Source: Mucilaginibacter aquaedulcis (GTDB lineage: Bacteria > Bacteroidota > Bacteroidia > Sphingobacteriales > Sphingobacteriaceae). From it: a DNA stretch of 64,000 nucleotides. The notes under the pieces were generated by a model that was not told the DNA's origin, did not search any database, and was given only the letters and a program-made list of their open reading frames with translations. The stretch covers positions 667,548 through 731,547 of the forward strand of contig NZ_JAUFPR010000004.1 in assembly GCF_030409325.1 (NCBI RefSeq). Reading direction: 5' to 3'. A program made the position numbers and the translations under genes. Shown here piece by piece: positions 51,740 to 59,774 of the stretch. Every line of letters starts with the position of its first letter. The first letter of the stretch is position 1.

Positions 51740-51898
51740 GGATTGAGGGGATTTTTGGACTATGAGACTATTGGACGAAAGACTATGAGATTGTAAGACT
51801 TTTGGATGAAGGACTATAAGACAAAAGATTCTTTTGTCCTTGCTCCTTTTGTCCTTCATCCCATAGTCCAAAAGTCCCATAGTCCCAAAATCCTTCAC
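51740..51898. repeat. Tandem-word hairpin K (YihY-BI-1 gap)
   Basis: The longest of the group. The left arm (51740-51828) starts at the base after the YihY stop and chains GGACTATGAGACT-, TTGGACGAAAGAC- and TTGGATGAAGGAC-type words. The right arm (51829-51898) is its imperfect complement (GTCCTTCATCCCATAGTCC, AAAAGTCCCATAGTCCC). The centre ACAAAAG-ATT-CTTTTGT is perfect. A minus-strand ORF over it is not credible. Confidence 0.9.
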
Positions 51899-51949
51899 AT
51901 TATATTCACAATTTATTCGTAAATTTGATTGTTAAATTTTTAATACAAC

Positions 51950-52681
51950 ATGGAAATTAAAGATCCTGAATACGTTTATAAAAACGTAGTACAATTAAAC
52001 GAAGGCGACGCTTCACGTAAATTCATAGCCAATGTGTTTTTATGGATGTTTGTTGCTTTAGGGCTTTCTGCTGTTTGCGCGTTTTTGTTTTCACAGAACC
52101 CTGCCCTGCTTAATATGCTTATTGATCCGGCTACAGGCCGTAATACTGGTTTAGGTACCGCGGTTATGTTTGCACCACTTGCATTCGTATTATTGATATC
52201 TTTTGGTTTTAACCGTTTGTCATATGGTGTGCTGGCACTCCTGTTTATCGCGTTTTCGGCAATAATGGGTATCAGCTTAAGCTATATACTATTGGTTTTC
52301 ACGGCTGGCTCGGTATTAGGTGTGTTCATCACCACATCGGTGGTGTTTGGTGTAATGGCTATTGCCGGTTATACCACTAATACAGACTTAACCAAATTTG
52401 GCTCTATCATGATGATGGGCCTCATCGGTATTATTATCGCCTCCGTGGTTAATATGTTTATGCATAGCTCTCAGTTAGAGTATATCATTAGCTACATTGG
52501 TATAGCTGTATTTGTAGGCTTAACCGCTTATGATGTGCAAAAACTAAAACGTATTGGCGCAGGTTTAGAGTACGGTCATGCATCGGCCTCAAAAATGGCC
52601 TTAATGGGTGGCTTAACGCTTTACCTTGATTTCATCAATCTTTTCCTGATGATACTGCGTTTATTTGGCAGAAGAAGATAA
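51950..52681 (+). CDS. Bax inhibitor-1/YccA-family membrane protein
   Basis: A 243-residue BI-1 family protein with seven hydrophobic segments starting near residue 27 (FIANVFLWMFVALGLSAVCA). It has the family blocks AIAGYTTNTDLTKFGSIMMM and AVFVGLTAYDVQKLKRI. The latter contains the buried Asp that controls pH-dependent calcium leak in BsYetJ, and the partner Asp lies in the LYLDFINLFLMILRLFG tail. It probably acts as a cytoplasmic-membrane ion leak channel. A strong terminator follows. Confidence 0.92.
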   Translation: MEIKDPEYVYKNVVQLNEGDASRKFIANVFLWMFVALGLSAVCAFLFSQNPALLNMLIDPATGRNTGLGTAVMFAPLAFVLLISFGFNRLSYGVLALLFIAFSAIMGISLSYILLVFTAGSVLGVFITTSVVFGVMAIAGYTTNTDLTKFGSIMMMGLIGIIIASVVNMFMHSSQLEYIISYIGIAVFVGLTAYDVQKLKRIGAGLEYGHASASKMALMGGLTLYLDFINLFLMILRLFGRRR

Positions 52682-52703
52682 TAACAAACAAAACATTATT
52701 ATT

Positions 52704-52733
52704 AAAGCTGCCCAGCAACGGGCAGCTTTTTTT
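52704..52733 (+). terminator. Intrinsic terminator after BI-1 gene
   Basis: AAAGCTGCCC/GGGCAGCTTT perfect stem with a 6-nt loop and a run of T. Confidence 0.9.
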
Positions 52734-52815
52734 GTTTACATAAATTTACTTAGCATACACTTTTGAAGGAGCAGAAACTATTGCATATTAAAGCTTTATT
52801 ATGCACCTTTGCATT

Positions 52816-52923
52816 GCTTATAGAGAAAGGCGGAGGGATTAGACCCTGCGATGTCTTAGCAACCTGTACTTCACAAGGTGCTACATTCTACTCAACAGCT
52901 TTAAAGCTTTGGGACAGATAAGC
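52816..52923 (+). ncRNA. SAM-I (S-box) riboswitch controlling metH-metF
   Basis: The core matches the S-box consensus: GAGGGATTAGACCC, TTAGCAACCT, AAGGTGCTACATTC and the closing GGGACAGATAAG. P1 pairs GCTTAT (52816-52821) with ATAAGC (52918-52923). It senses S-adenosylmethionine and should shut off the downstream methionine genes when SAM is plentiful. A second ATAAGC at 52954-52959 can compete for the same 5' P1 strand, with a hairpin of CGAAAGTC (52923-52930) and GACTTTTCG (52943-52951) between them. This is a possible expression platform. Confidence 0.92.
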
Positions 52924-52967
52924 GAAAGTCAACATAACACCCGACTTTTCGAGATAAGCTGTATTTT

Positions 52968-53085
52968 TTAGTATCAAGTAGTTAGTATCAGGTATCAAGA
53001 TTTTTTAGTCTTTTTTATTTGGTGCTACCGAAATCGACGACAGGTTTCTGTACTCGATACTTGATACTAACTACTTGATACTAAC
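52968..53085. repeat. Tandem-word hairpin L, ending at the metH start codon
   Basis: The left arm TTAGTATCAAGTAGTTAGTA plus TCAGGTATCAAGA (52968-53000) and the right arm GTACTCGATACTTGATACTA plus ACTACTTGATACTAAC (53050-53085) match at about 29 of 32 positions. Each arm is a tandem of the roughly 14-nt word GTTAGTATCARGTA. The loop is 49 nt. The right arm runs straight into the metH ATG at 53086, with no spacer. Confidence 0.9.
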
Positions 53086-56000
53086 ATGGATATTAGAAAA
53101 GAATTAGAGAAACGCATACTGGTGATTGACGGTGCAATGGGTACCATGATACAGCGCTACCAGTTATCTGAGAAGGATTTTCGTGGAGAGCGTTTTAAAG
53201 ATCATGCAACTGATTTGCAGGGCAATAACGACCTGCTGAATATAACACGCCCCGATATTATCAAGGCTATTCATGCCGAATACCTGGATGCCGGTGCCGA
53301 TATTATTGAAACCAATACATTCAGTACGCAGATAATTTCATTAGCTGATTATCAGCTGGAGGAATTGGCTTACGAACTAAGCTACGAAGGTGCGCGCCTG
53401 GCCCGTGAAGTGGCCGATGAATACACTCAAAAAGACCCAGCCAAACCAAGGTTTGTTGCCGGTGCTGTTGGTCCTACTAACCGTACGGCTTCCCTATCTC
53501 CTGATGTGAACGATCCGGGCTATCGTGCTGTAACTTTTGATGACCTGGCCGAGGCTTATTATGACCAGGTGCGCGGACTGGTTGACGGCGGGAGTGATTT
53601 GTTGCTGATTGAAACCATATTTGATACCCTGAACGCCAAGGCGGCATTATTTGCCGTTAATCGGTACGCGGAAGAATCGGGCAAACACTTGCCTATTATG
53701 ATATCGGGTACTATTACCGATGCATCGGGGCGTACCTTATCAGGACAAACAGTTGAGGCTTTCTGGAACTCGGTGCGGCATGCCAACCTGCTATCAGTAG
53801 GTTTAAACTGCGCTTTGGGTGCCAAGGAAATGCGCCCACACCTGGCCGAATTATCTGAAAAAGCCAATGTGTTTATATCGGCCTATCCAAATGCCGGTCT
53901 GCCAAATGAGTTTGGCCAGTATGATGAAACCGCGCATGAAACCGCGCACCAGGTTGATGACTTTATAAAAGCAGGCCTGGTTAATATTGTAGGTGGTTGT
54001 TGTGGCACTACGCCCGAACACATTAAATGTATTGCCGATAAGGCAGCTAAACATCCGCCAAGATTAATTCCCGAAATTGAGCCCGACCTGCGCCTGAGCG
54101 GTTTGGAGGCGGTAACCATCAAGCCTGAAAGTATTTTCGTAAACGTGGGTGAGCGTACCAACATCACCGGCTCGCCAAAATTCTCCAAACTTATCCTTGC
54201 TGAAGATTACGAAGCAGCCCTGGCTGTTGCCCTGCAACAGGTAGAAGGCGGCGCCCAGGTAATCGACATCAACATGGATGAGGGCATGATCGATTCGGAA
54301 GCGGTGATGGTGAAATTCCTCAACCTGGTAGCTTCTGAGCCGGATATTGCCAAGCTGCCCATCATGATAGATTCATCAAAATGGACAGTTATTGAGGCAG
54401 GCTTAAAGTGTATTCAAGGCAAGGGTATCGTAAATTCAATCTCGCTTAAAGAGGGTGAAGATAAATTTAAGGAGCAGGCCCGTAAAATATTAAGCTACGG
54501 TGCAGCTGCTGTAGTAATGGCTTTTGACGAAACTGGTCAGGCCGATTCCCTGCAGCGCCGTATCGAGATCTGTAAACGTTCTTATGATATCCTGGTTAAT
54601 GAGGTTGGTTTCCCTCCGCAGGATATTATTTTCGATCCAAACATATTAACAGTAGCCACCGGTTTAGAGGAGCATAATAATTATGCTGTCGACTTTATTG
54701 AGGCTACCCGATGGATAAAGCAAAATCTGCCCCATGCTAAAGTAAGCGGCGGGGTTAGTAATATTTCGTTCTCCTTTAGGGGTAACAATGTGGTACGCGA
54801 GGCCATGCACTCTGCATTCCTTTACCACGCAATCGGTGCGGGAATGGATATGGGTATTGTGAATGCCGGTATGCTGGAGGTTTACCAGGAAATTGATAAA
54901 ACCTTGCTCGAATTGGTAGAGGACGTGTTGCTTAACCGCCGTGATGATGCCACCGAACGCCTGGTTGAATATGCCGATACCATTAAAAGCAAAGGCAAAG
55001 AGGTTGTAAGGGACGAGGAATGGCGCAAGGGAACGGTGCAGGAAAGACTTTCGCACGCCTTGGTAAAAGGCATCATCGAATACCTTGATGATGATGTGGA
55101 AGAAGCACGCCAGGCTTACAGTAAACCGCTTGAAGTGATTGAAGGGCCGCTGATGGATGGCATGAACATCGTAGGTGATCTGTTTGGCGCCGGCAAGATG
55201 TTTTTACCACAGGTAGTAAAATCGGCCCGGGTAATGAAAAAGGCAGTGGCTTATCTGTTGCCTTTTATTGAACTGGAAAAACAACGTGTTATAGACGCGG
55301 GTGAAGATGCAAGCGGGAGCCGGGCCAATGCCGGTAAGGTATTAATGGCTACCGTAAAAGGCGATGTACACGACATTGGTAAAAACATTGTAGGCGTGGT
55401 TTTAGCATGTAATAACTTTGAGGTGATTGACCTTGGCGTAATGGTGCCTGCACAAAAGATCATTGAAGAAGCTAAAAAACAAAATGTAGATATTATAGGA
55501 CTAAGCGGCCTCATCACGCCATCGCTTGATGAGATGGTGCACTTTGCCAAGGAAATGGAGCGCGAAGGCTTTACCATTCCGCTAATTATTGGCGGTGCTA
55601 CTACATCTCGCATACATGCCGCGGTAAAGGTGGCGCCAAATTATTCGGGTGCTGCTATTCACGTGTTGGATGCTTCACGGAGTGTTACCGTTTGCAGCAG
55701 CCTCATGAGTAAAGATAATCGCGAGGGTTATATTCAGGGTATTAAGGATGAGTATGCCAAAGCCCGCGAGGCACATTTGAACAAAAAATCAGACAAGCGC
55801 TTTGTGAACATTGAAGAGGCGCGCAAATCGAAATTTCAAATAAGCCTGGATGGTGATGTTGCGCCTAAACCTGCGTTTACAGGTACCAAAGTATTTGAAT
55901 CATACCCGCTGGAAGAGTTGCTTCCGTACATCGACTGGACACCGTTTTTCCATACCTGGGAGCTTCGCGGCAGCTATCCTAAAATATTTGCAGATAAGTT

Positions 56001-56775
56001 TGTGGGTGATGAAGCCAAAAAGCTGTTTGATGATGCTCAGGTGCTGTTGAAAAGGATAGTTGATCAAAAACTGCTTAAAGCCAGTGGCGTGATAGGTTTT
56101 TGGCCGGCAAACAGCGTTGGTGACGATATTGAATTGTATACCGACGAAACCCGTAAGCACTTGCTTACCCGCATACATACGCTGCGCCAGCAAGCTGAAA
56201 AGGTAAAAGGTGAACCTTACTATGCCCTTTCAGACTTTATTGCACCAAAAGAAAGCGGGGTGCCCGACTACTTTGGCGGCTTTGCAGTAACTACCGGTAT
56301 TGGTTGCGATGAGTTAGTGGCCGAATTTGAGCGCGATCATGATGACTATAATAGCATTATGGCCAAAGCCCTTGCCGACCGCCTGGCCGAAGCCTTTGCC
56401 GAAAAAATGCATGAGCTGGTGCGTAAAGAGCACTGGGGTTATTCAAAAGGAGAGCATCTGAGCACCGAAGAGCTGATCAAAGAAGATTACCAGGGTATCC
56501 GTCCGGCGCCAGGTTATCCGGCCTGCCCTGATCATACCGAAAAAACAACGCTATTTGATCTGTTAGAGGCTGAAGATAATGCGCATATGCACCTTACCGA
56601 AAGCTTGGCCATGACACCGGCTGCCTCTGTAAGTGGTTTCTACTTTGCGCACCCGCAGGCCCGTTATTTTGGCCTGGGTAAAATAAGTAAAGATCAGGTT
56701 GAGGATTATGCGGTACGTAAAAATATGTCGCTTGAAGAGGTTGAACGCTGGCTTGGCCCTAATATAAATTATTAA
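53086..56775 (+). CDS. metH: B12-dependent methionine synthase
   Basis: A 1229-residue full-length cobalamin-dependent enzyme that moves a methyl group from methyl-tetrahydrofolate to homocysteine. The homocysteine domain (1-325) has the zinc Cys in GLNCALGA and [10 protein letters not shown]. The pterin domain (about 340-610) has [14 protein letters not shown]. The helical cap and B12 domain (about 640-890) have [13 protein letters not shown] (DxHxxG near 760) and the [13 protein letters not shown] block. The SAM-dependent reactivation domain (about 910-1229) has [15 protein letters not shown]. All four modules are intact. It is the first gene after the SAM-I riboswitch. Confidence 0.98.
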   Translation: MDIRKELEKRILVIDGAMGTMIQRYQLSEKDFRGERFKDHATDLQGNNDLLNITRPDIIKAIHAEYLDAGADIIETNTFSTQIISLADYQLEELAYELSYEGARLAREVADEYTQKDPAKPRFVAGAVGPTNRTASLSPDVNDPGYRAVTFDDLAEAYYDQVRGLVDGGSDLLLIETIFDTLNAKAALFAVNRYAEESGKHLPIMISGTITDASGRTLSGQTVEAFWNSVRHANLLSVGLNCALGAKEMRPHLAELSEKANVFISAYPNAGLPNEFGQYDETAHETAHQVDDFIKAGLVNIVGGCCGTTPEHIKCIADKAAKHPPRLIPEIEPDLRLSGLEAVTIKPESIFVNVGERTNITGSPKFSKLILAEDYEAALAVALQQVEGGAQVIDINMDEGMIDSEAVMVKFLNLVASEPDIAKLPIMIDSSKWTVIEAGLKCIQGKGIVNSISLKEGEDKFKEQARKILSYGAAAVVMAFDETGQADSLQRRIEICKRSYDILVNEVGFPPQDIIFDPNILTVATGLEEHNNYAVDFIEATRWIKQNLPHAKVSGGVSNISFSFRGNNVVREAMHSAFLYHAIGAGMDMGIVNAGMLEVYQEIDKTLLELVEDVLLNRRDDATERLVEYADTIKSKGKEVVRDEEWRKGTVQERLSHALVKGIIEYLDDDVEEARQAYSKPLEVIEGPLMDGMNIVGDLFGAGKMFLPQVVKSARVMKKAVAYLLPFIELEKQRVIDAGEDASGSRANAGKVLMATVKGDVHDIGKNIVGVVLACNNFEVIDLGVMVPAQKIIEEAKKQNVDIIGLSGLITPSLDEMVHFAKEMEREGFTIPLIIGGATTSRIHAAVKVAPNYSGAAIHVLDASRSVTVCSSLMSKDNREGYIQGIKDEYAKAREAHLNKKSDKRFVNIEEARKSKFQISLDGDVAPKPAFTGTKVFESYPLEELLPYIDWTPFFHTWELRGSYPKIFADKFVGDEAKKLFDDAQVLLKRIVDQKLLKASGVIGFWPANSVGDDIELYTDETRKHLLTRIHTLRQQAEKVKGEPYYALSDFIAPKESGVPDYFGGFAVTTGIGCDELVAEFERDHDDYNSIMAKALADRLAEAFAEKMHELVRKEHWGYSKGEHLSTEELIKEDYQGIRPAPGYPACPDHTEKTTLFDLLEAEDNAHMHLTESLAMTPAASVSGFYFAHPQARYFGLGKISKDQVEDYAVRKNMSLEEVERWLGPNINY

Positions 56776-56778
56776 TTA

Positions 56779-57228
56779 AGGAGCGGGGATTGAGGTGCGA
56801 GTGCGTACTTAGCTTATTATAATAAAGTAATTAAATGACATTTACAGATTTAGAGGCTTGGAAAGAGGCAAGGATCATTGTTAAAATGGTTTATGATTGT
56901 ATATTATCTTTTCCTAAAGATGAAATGTATGGCTTACAATCACAAATAAAAAGATCCGTTATTTCCATTCCTTCAAACATAGCAGAGGGTTGCGGGCGTA
57001 GCCATCCGAAAGATACTGTGCGATTTTTTTATATTGCCAGAGGCTCGGCTTATGAGCTGGAAACACAGCTTTATCTGTCTTATGATTTGAGTTTTTTAGA
57101 TGAAATAACACTAAATCTTTTATTAGAGAAATTAACCAGAGTAGGAATATTATTGGCGGGACTTATAAATTACCAGAAGGCTCAAATTACAAATTGATCC
57201 CGCACCTATAACCCCGCTCCTCGCACCA
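56779..57228. mobile_element. Intervening-sequence-like element: inverted arms around an S23-family gene
   Basis: Arms AGGAGCGGGGATTGAGGTGC plus GAGTGCG (56779-56805) and CCCGCACCTATAACCCCGCT plus CCTCGCACC (57199-57227) are imperfect complements. AGGAGCGGGG pairs perfectly, as does AGGTGCG. They enclose one gene for a four-helix-bundle protein. The left arm starts 4 nt after the metH stop and the right arm ends 7 nt before the metF ATG. The layout mirrors 23S rRNA intervening sequences with an internal ORF, but in a protein operon. Mobility is inferred; no target duplication was found. Confidence 0.6.
56835..57197 (+). CDS. S23-family four-helix-bundle protein (rRNA intervening-sequence protein/Avd-like)
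   Basis: A 120-residue all-helical protein with the family hallmarks: DLEAWKEAR near the N-terminus, FPKDEMYGLQSQIKRSV (26-42), SIPSNIAEGCGRS (44-56) and ARGSAYELETQL (68-79). Relatives occur as ORFs inside 23S rRNA intervening sequences. The fold is that of Avd, the accessory protein of diversity-generating retroelements that binds nucleic acid and reverse transcriptase as a pentamer. No reverse transcriptase or variable repeat is present. It is more AT-rich than metH and metF and lies between inverted arms, as if inserted into the met operon. Confidence 0.9.
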   Translation: MTFTDLEAWKEARIIVKMVYDCILSFPKDEMYGLQSQIKRSVISIPSNIAEGCGRSHPKDTVRFFYIARGSAYELETQLYLSYDLSFLDEITLNLLLEKLTRVGILLAGLINYQKAQITN

Positions 57229-57234
57229 AAACAC

Positions 57235-58191
57235 ATGAAAATTACGGAGCACATCCAGAACGCCAACGGCAAAACACTTTTTTCTTTTGAACTGATACCG
57301 CCTTTAAAAGGGCAAAGCATACAGGGTATTTATAACGCCATTGATCCTTTAATGGAGTTTAAGCCGCCGTTTATTGATGTAACATCATTGCGTGAGGATT
57401 ATATTTATAAACAACATGCTAATGGCTTATTGGAGAAACTGAGTTACCGTAAACGCCCCGGTACTATAGCTATTTGCGCGGCCATCATGAACAGGTATAA
57501 GGTTGATACCGTTCCGCATTTACTGTGCGGCGGCTTTACACGCGACGAAACCGAGAACGCCCTAATCGAACTGGAGTTTTTAGGGATTGAAAACGTACTG
57601 GTGTTACGTGGCGATGCGCGCAGCAGTGATTCGTCGTTTGTGCCAACGCCAAACGGGCACTGCTATGCTACCGATCTGTTGCAGCAGGTTGTGAATATGA
57701 ACAATGGTATTTACCTGCATGAAGATTATGATAATATTGCTAAAACGCATTTTTGCATAGGTGTGGCAGGCTATCCTGAGAAGCATTTTGAGGCCCCTAA
57801 CCTGAAAACCGACTTTAAATATTTGAAGCAAAAAGTTGATATGGGCGCCAGCTTTATTGTTACCCAGATGTTTTTCGATAATCAGAAATACTTCGACTTT
57901 GTGAATAACTGCCGGGCTAATGGTATCAATGTGCCTATTATACCAGGTTTAAAACCTATCACTACATCAAAACAACTTATTAATCTGGCCAAAACATTCC
58001 ACATTGATATGCCTGAAGATCTGTGCGATGCCATTAACGGATGCAAATCTGAAAAAGACGTAAAAGACCTGGGTATTGAATGGATGATTAATCAATGTAA
58101 GGAGTTGATCAAATTTGGTGTTCCCGTACTGCATTTTTATACCATGAGCAACGCCGGCCCAACCCGCCGCATTGCCGAAGCTATATTTTAG
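57235..58191 (+). CDS. metF: Methylenetetrahydrofolate reductase
   Basis: A 318-residue flavoenzyme that makes 5-methyl-THF, the methyl donor for MetH. TIM-barrel motifs include TLFSFELIPP with the catalytic Glu, FIDVTSLREDY, NVLVLRGDA, FCIGVAGYPEKH and ASFIVTQMFFDNQKYFDFV. All expected substrate and FAD contacts appear to be present. It is the second gene under the SAM-I riboswitch, separated from metH by the S23 element, so the transcript must pass through the element to reach it. Confidence 0.96.
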   Translation: MKITEHIQNANGKTLFSFELIPPLKGQSIQGIYNAIDPLMEFKPPFIDVTSLREDYIYKQHANGLLEKLSYRKRPGTIAICAAIMNRYKVDTVPHLLCGGFTRDETENALIELEFLGIENVLVLRGDARSSDSSFVPTPNGHCYATDLLQQVVNMNNGIYLHEDYDNIAKTHFCIGVAGYPEKHFEAPNLKTDFKYLKQKVDMGASFIVTQMFFDNQKYFDFVNNCRANGINVPIIPGLKPITTSKQLINLAKTFHIDMPEDLCDAINGCKSEKDVKDLGIEWMINQCKELIKFGVPVLHFYTMSNAGPTRRIAEAIF

Positions 58192-58201
58192 TAGCTTGAT
58201 A

Positions 58202-58273
58202 ATAAGTGTTTTGGAGATTGATTGCTGACTGAAAATTTCTATTTTTAGTTTCATAAACCTCCAAAACACTTAT
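58202..58273. repeat. Perfect 15-bp inverted repeat after metF (hairpin N)
   Basis: ATAAGTGTTTTGGAG (58202-58216) and its exact complement (58259-58273) flank a 42-nt loop that contains TATTTTTAG. The right arm ends 3 nt before the ATG of the next gene, the same start-codon abutment seen in hairpins F, H and L. It lacks the internal tandem words. Confidence 0.8.
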
Positions 58274-58276
58274 CCT

Positions 58277-58834
58277 ATGGATATTTTTAGCCATATCAAA
58301 TCAGCCATTGGTATTATCCTGGGCCTTAGCATTACCCATCTGCTTAAAGGAGCGGCCAAGCAAATTCAGCACCCGGGCCGTAGTAAGCCGTACTGGGTAC
58401 ATTCCCTGTGGTCGTTTTACCTTTTTATTTTACTACTTCACTTTTGGTGGTGGGAATATAACCTGCACGATATTCAGCACTGGTTATTTGCCGAATATCT
58501 TTTCGTGATCATTTATATTGTGGTGTATTATAGTGTTTGCGCACTGCTTTACCCTGATGACCTGAAGGATTATAAGGATTATGAAGATTATTTTTATTCG
58601 CGCCGTAAATGGATATTCGGCATATTAGGGTTTAGCTACCTGCTTGATATTATTGATACACTAATCAAAGGCGAGGCTTACGTGCATCATTATGGAATAG
58701 AATACCCTATTCGTAATGTTACCCATTTTGTGCTGTGTATGGTAGCCATGCGGGTAAATAACCGCCTGTTTCACGGCGTATTGGTAATGATTTTTATAGT
58801 ATATGAGTTTTCTTATATACTCCGGTTGTTTTAA
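58277..58834 (+). CDS. Membrane protein of unknown function
   Basis: A 185-residue protein with four or five hydrophobic segments (about 7-25, 42-62, 70-93, 112-128 and 145-180). It has an aromatic-rich HFWWWEYNLHDIQHW stretch and an acidic DDLKDYKDYEDYFY loop made of DY repeats. I do not recognise the family. It starts just after hairpin N and stands alone. No catalytic motif is visible. Confidence 0.65.
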   Translation: MDIFSHIKSAIGIILGLSITHLLKGAAKQIQHPGRSKPYWVHSLWSFYLFILLLHFWWWEYNLHDIQHWLFAEYLFVIIYIVVYYSVCALLYPDDLKDYKDYEDYFYSRRKWIFGILGFSYLLDIIDTLIKGEAYVHHYGIEYPIRNVTHFVLCMVAMRVNNRLFHGVLVMIFIVYEFSYILRLF

Positions 58835-59241
58835 AAAAAGGGTGCCAGTAGTGTGGCCCCCTTGGTATTTATAAGATCAGTTAATAGTTATTATAAACTT
58901 AAATAATAAATTTAATATAGTCATATTATATTTATAAAATATCTGCACCGATCGTTTACATTGTGTTAATAATGCGAATAAAGTGTTTATTATATGAGTG
59001 ATACTAACATTTTTTGGTGTAAAAAATAGCCCCGCGTAATACTACAGTTTTTGATACGTAAAACTACGTAATATTACCTGCTAATATTTTTGGTTTAATG
59101 GTATTACTGCTTGTTTATGAGTTTGTTATGTGTTTAATTATTAGGAAACAAAAGTTGTGTTATGCTCTGTAATTGTTGAAATAACTATTAAATAATGTTA
59201 GTTTTAAACAATTAAATACAAAACCCTTATTAATTACAATC
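58835..59241. other. AT-rich upstream region of the signalling operon
   Basis: About 400 bp without a gene. The first half is plain AT-rich sequence. The second half holds the TACGTA palindrome cluster and promoter-like box at 59034-59092 and then a leader of about 145 nt up to 59242. Confidence 0.6.
59034..59092 (+). promoter_or_regulatory. TACGTA-N4-TACGTA operator candidate and -7 box
   Basis: TACGTA-AAAC-TACGTA (59055-59070) is flanked by GCGTAATACTAC (59034-59045) and the perfect palindrome GTAATATTAC (59068-59077). TATTTTTG (59085-59092) is a consensus -7 box. The palindrome centre is about 35 nt before the expected transcription start and takes the place of a -33 element, the normal position for an activator. 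The LuxR-type regulator at the end of the operon is the obvious candidate. Confidence 0.6.
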
Positions 59242-59760
59242 ATGGAAGCAACAACCCCAACGCAAACACGTACAGGAGTAATCACCGGTCATGAAGGTGC
59301 TCCGATAGATCTTGACAAGGCGGCAGAATTTACTGCCTATCACAGGCATCGCCACACCAAAGGAGCTACAATTTCACAATTTTTTGGACACGTTATATTA
59401 AATAAGATACTTGAGCAGCCTGGTTGCCTGGGTATCCGGATATATTATGCAAACAGACAAAAGCTAAGCAGTTCTCAAAAGTTTTTGGTGGCTATCGGGA
59501 ATTTCTTTATTAAGACTCTTGCGAATGCTGAAGGTGATATGCGCTTTGTAATATCGGGCGTTACCGAAGATGGAGAAGATATGTTACCTGGTGAAATGAA
59601 AGGTAAAGCTGCTATTTCAACAGTAAAAGCAATAGCTGAGAAAAAAGCAACGCCAGAAAAAACATATTCATTGAAAGCACCTGTTACTGTAGGCGATGAC
59701 TCACACCCTTGTCCAGGATCATCCGGGTGTCCTCAAAATGCGCTAACGGGTGGGTATTAA
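59242..59760 (+). CDS. Unknown protein with C-terminal Cys-Pro motif, first gene of a signalling operon
   Basis: A 172-residue cytosolic-looking protein without a signal peptide. Blocks GHEGAPIDLDKAAEFTAYHR, ISQFFGHVILNKILEQPGC and LGIRIYYANRQKL resemble, from memory, a Bacteroidota family of unknown function. Those proteins end in a short Cys-Pro motif, as does this one (HPCPGSSGCPQNALTGGY, Cys157 and Cys163). The tail could bind metal, be modified or act as a small leader-core peptide; none of this is shown. It begins the operon of a 7TM-like protein, histidine kinase and response regulator, 14 nt upstream of the second gene. Confidence 0.6.
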   Translation: MEATTPTQTRTGVITGHEGAPIDLDKAAEFTAYHRHRHTKGATISQFFGHVILNKILEQPGCLGIRIYYANRQKLSSSQKFLVAIGNFFIKTLANAEGDMRFVISGVTEDGEDMLPGEMKGKAAISTVKAIAEKKATPEKTYSLKAPVTVGDDSHPCPGSSGCPQNALTGGY

Positions 59761-59774
59761 AAAGCGGATAAAAT

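Noticed and set aside
51575-51898. 107-residue minus-strand ORF over the YihY end and its hairpin
   Set aside because: It consists of the hairpin arms read antisense and the shadow of the YihY gene.
56835-57197. Diversity-generating retroelement (because of the Avd-like fold)
   Set aside because: No reverse transcriptase, template repeat or variable repeat within the window; only the S23-type protein and flanking arms are present.
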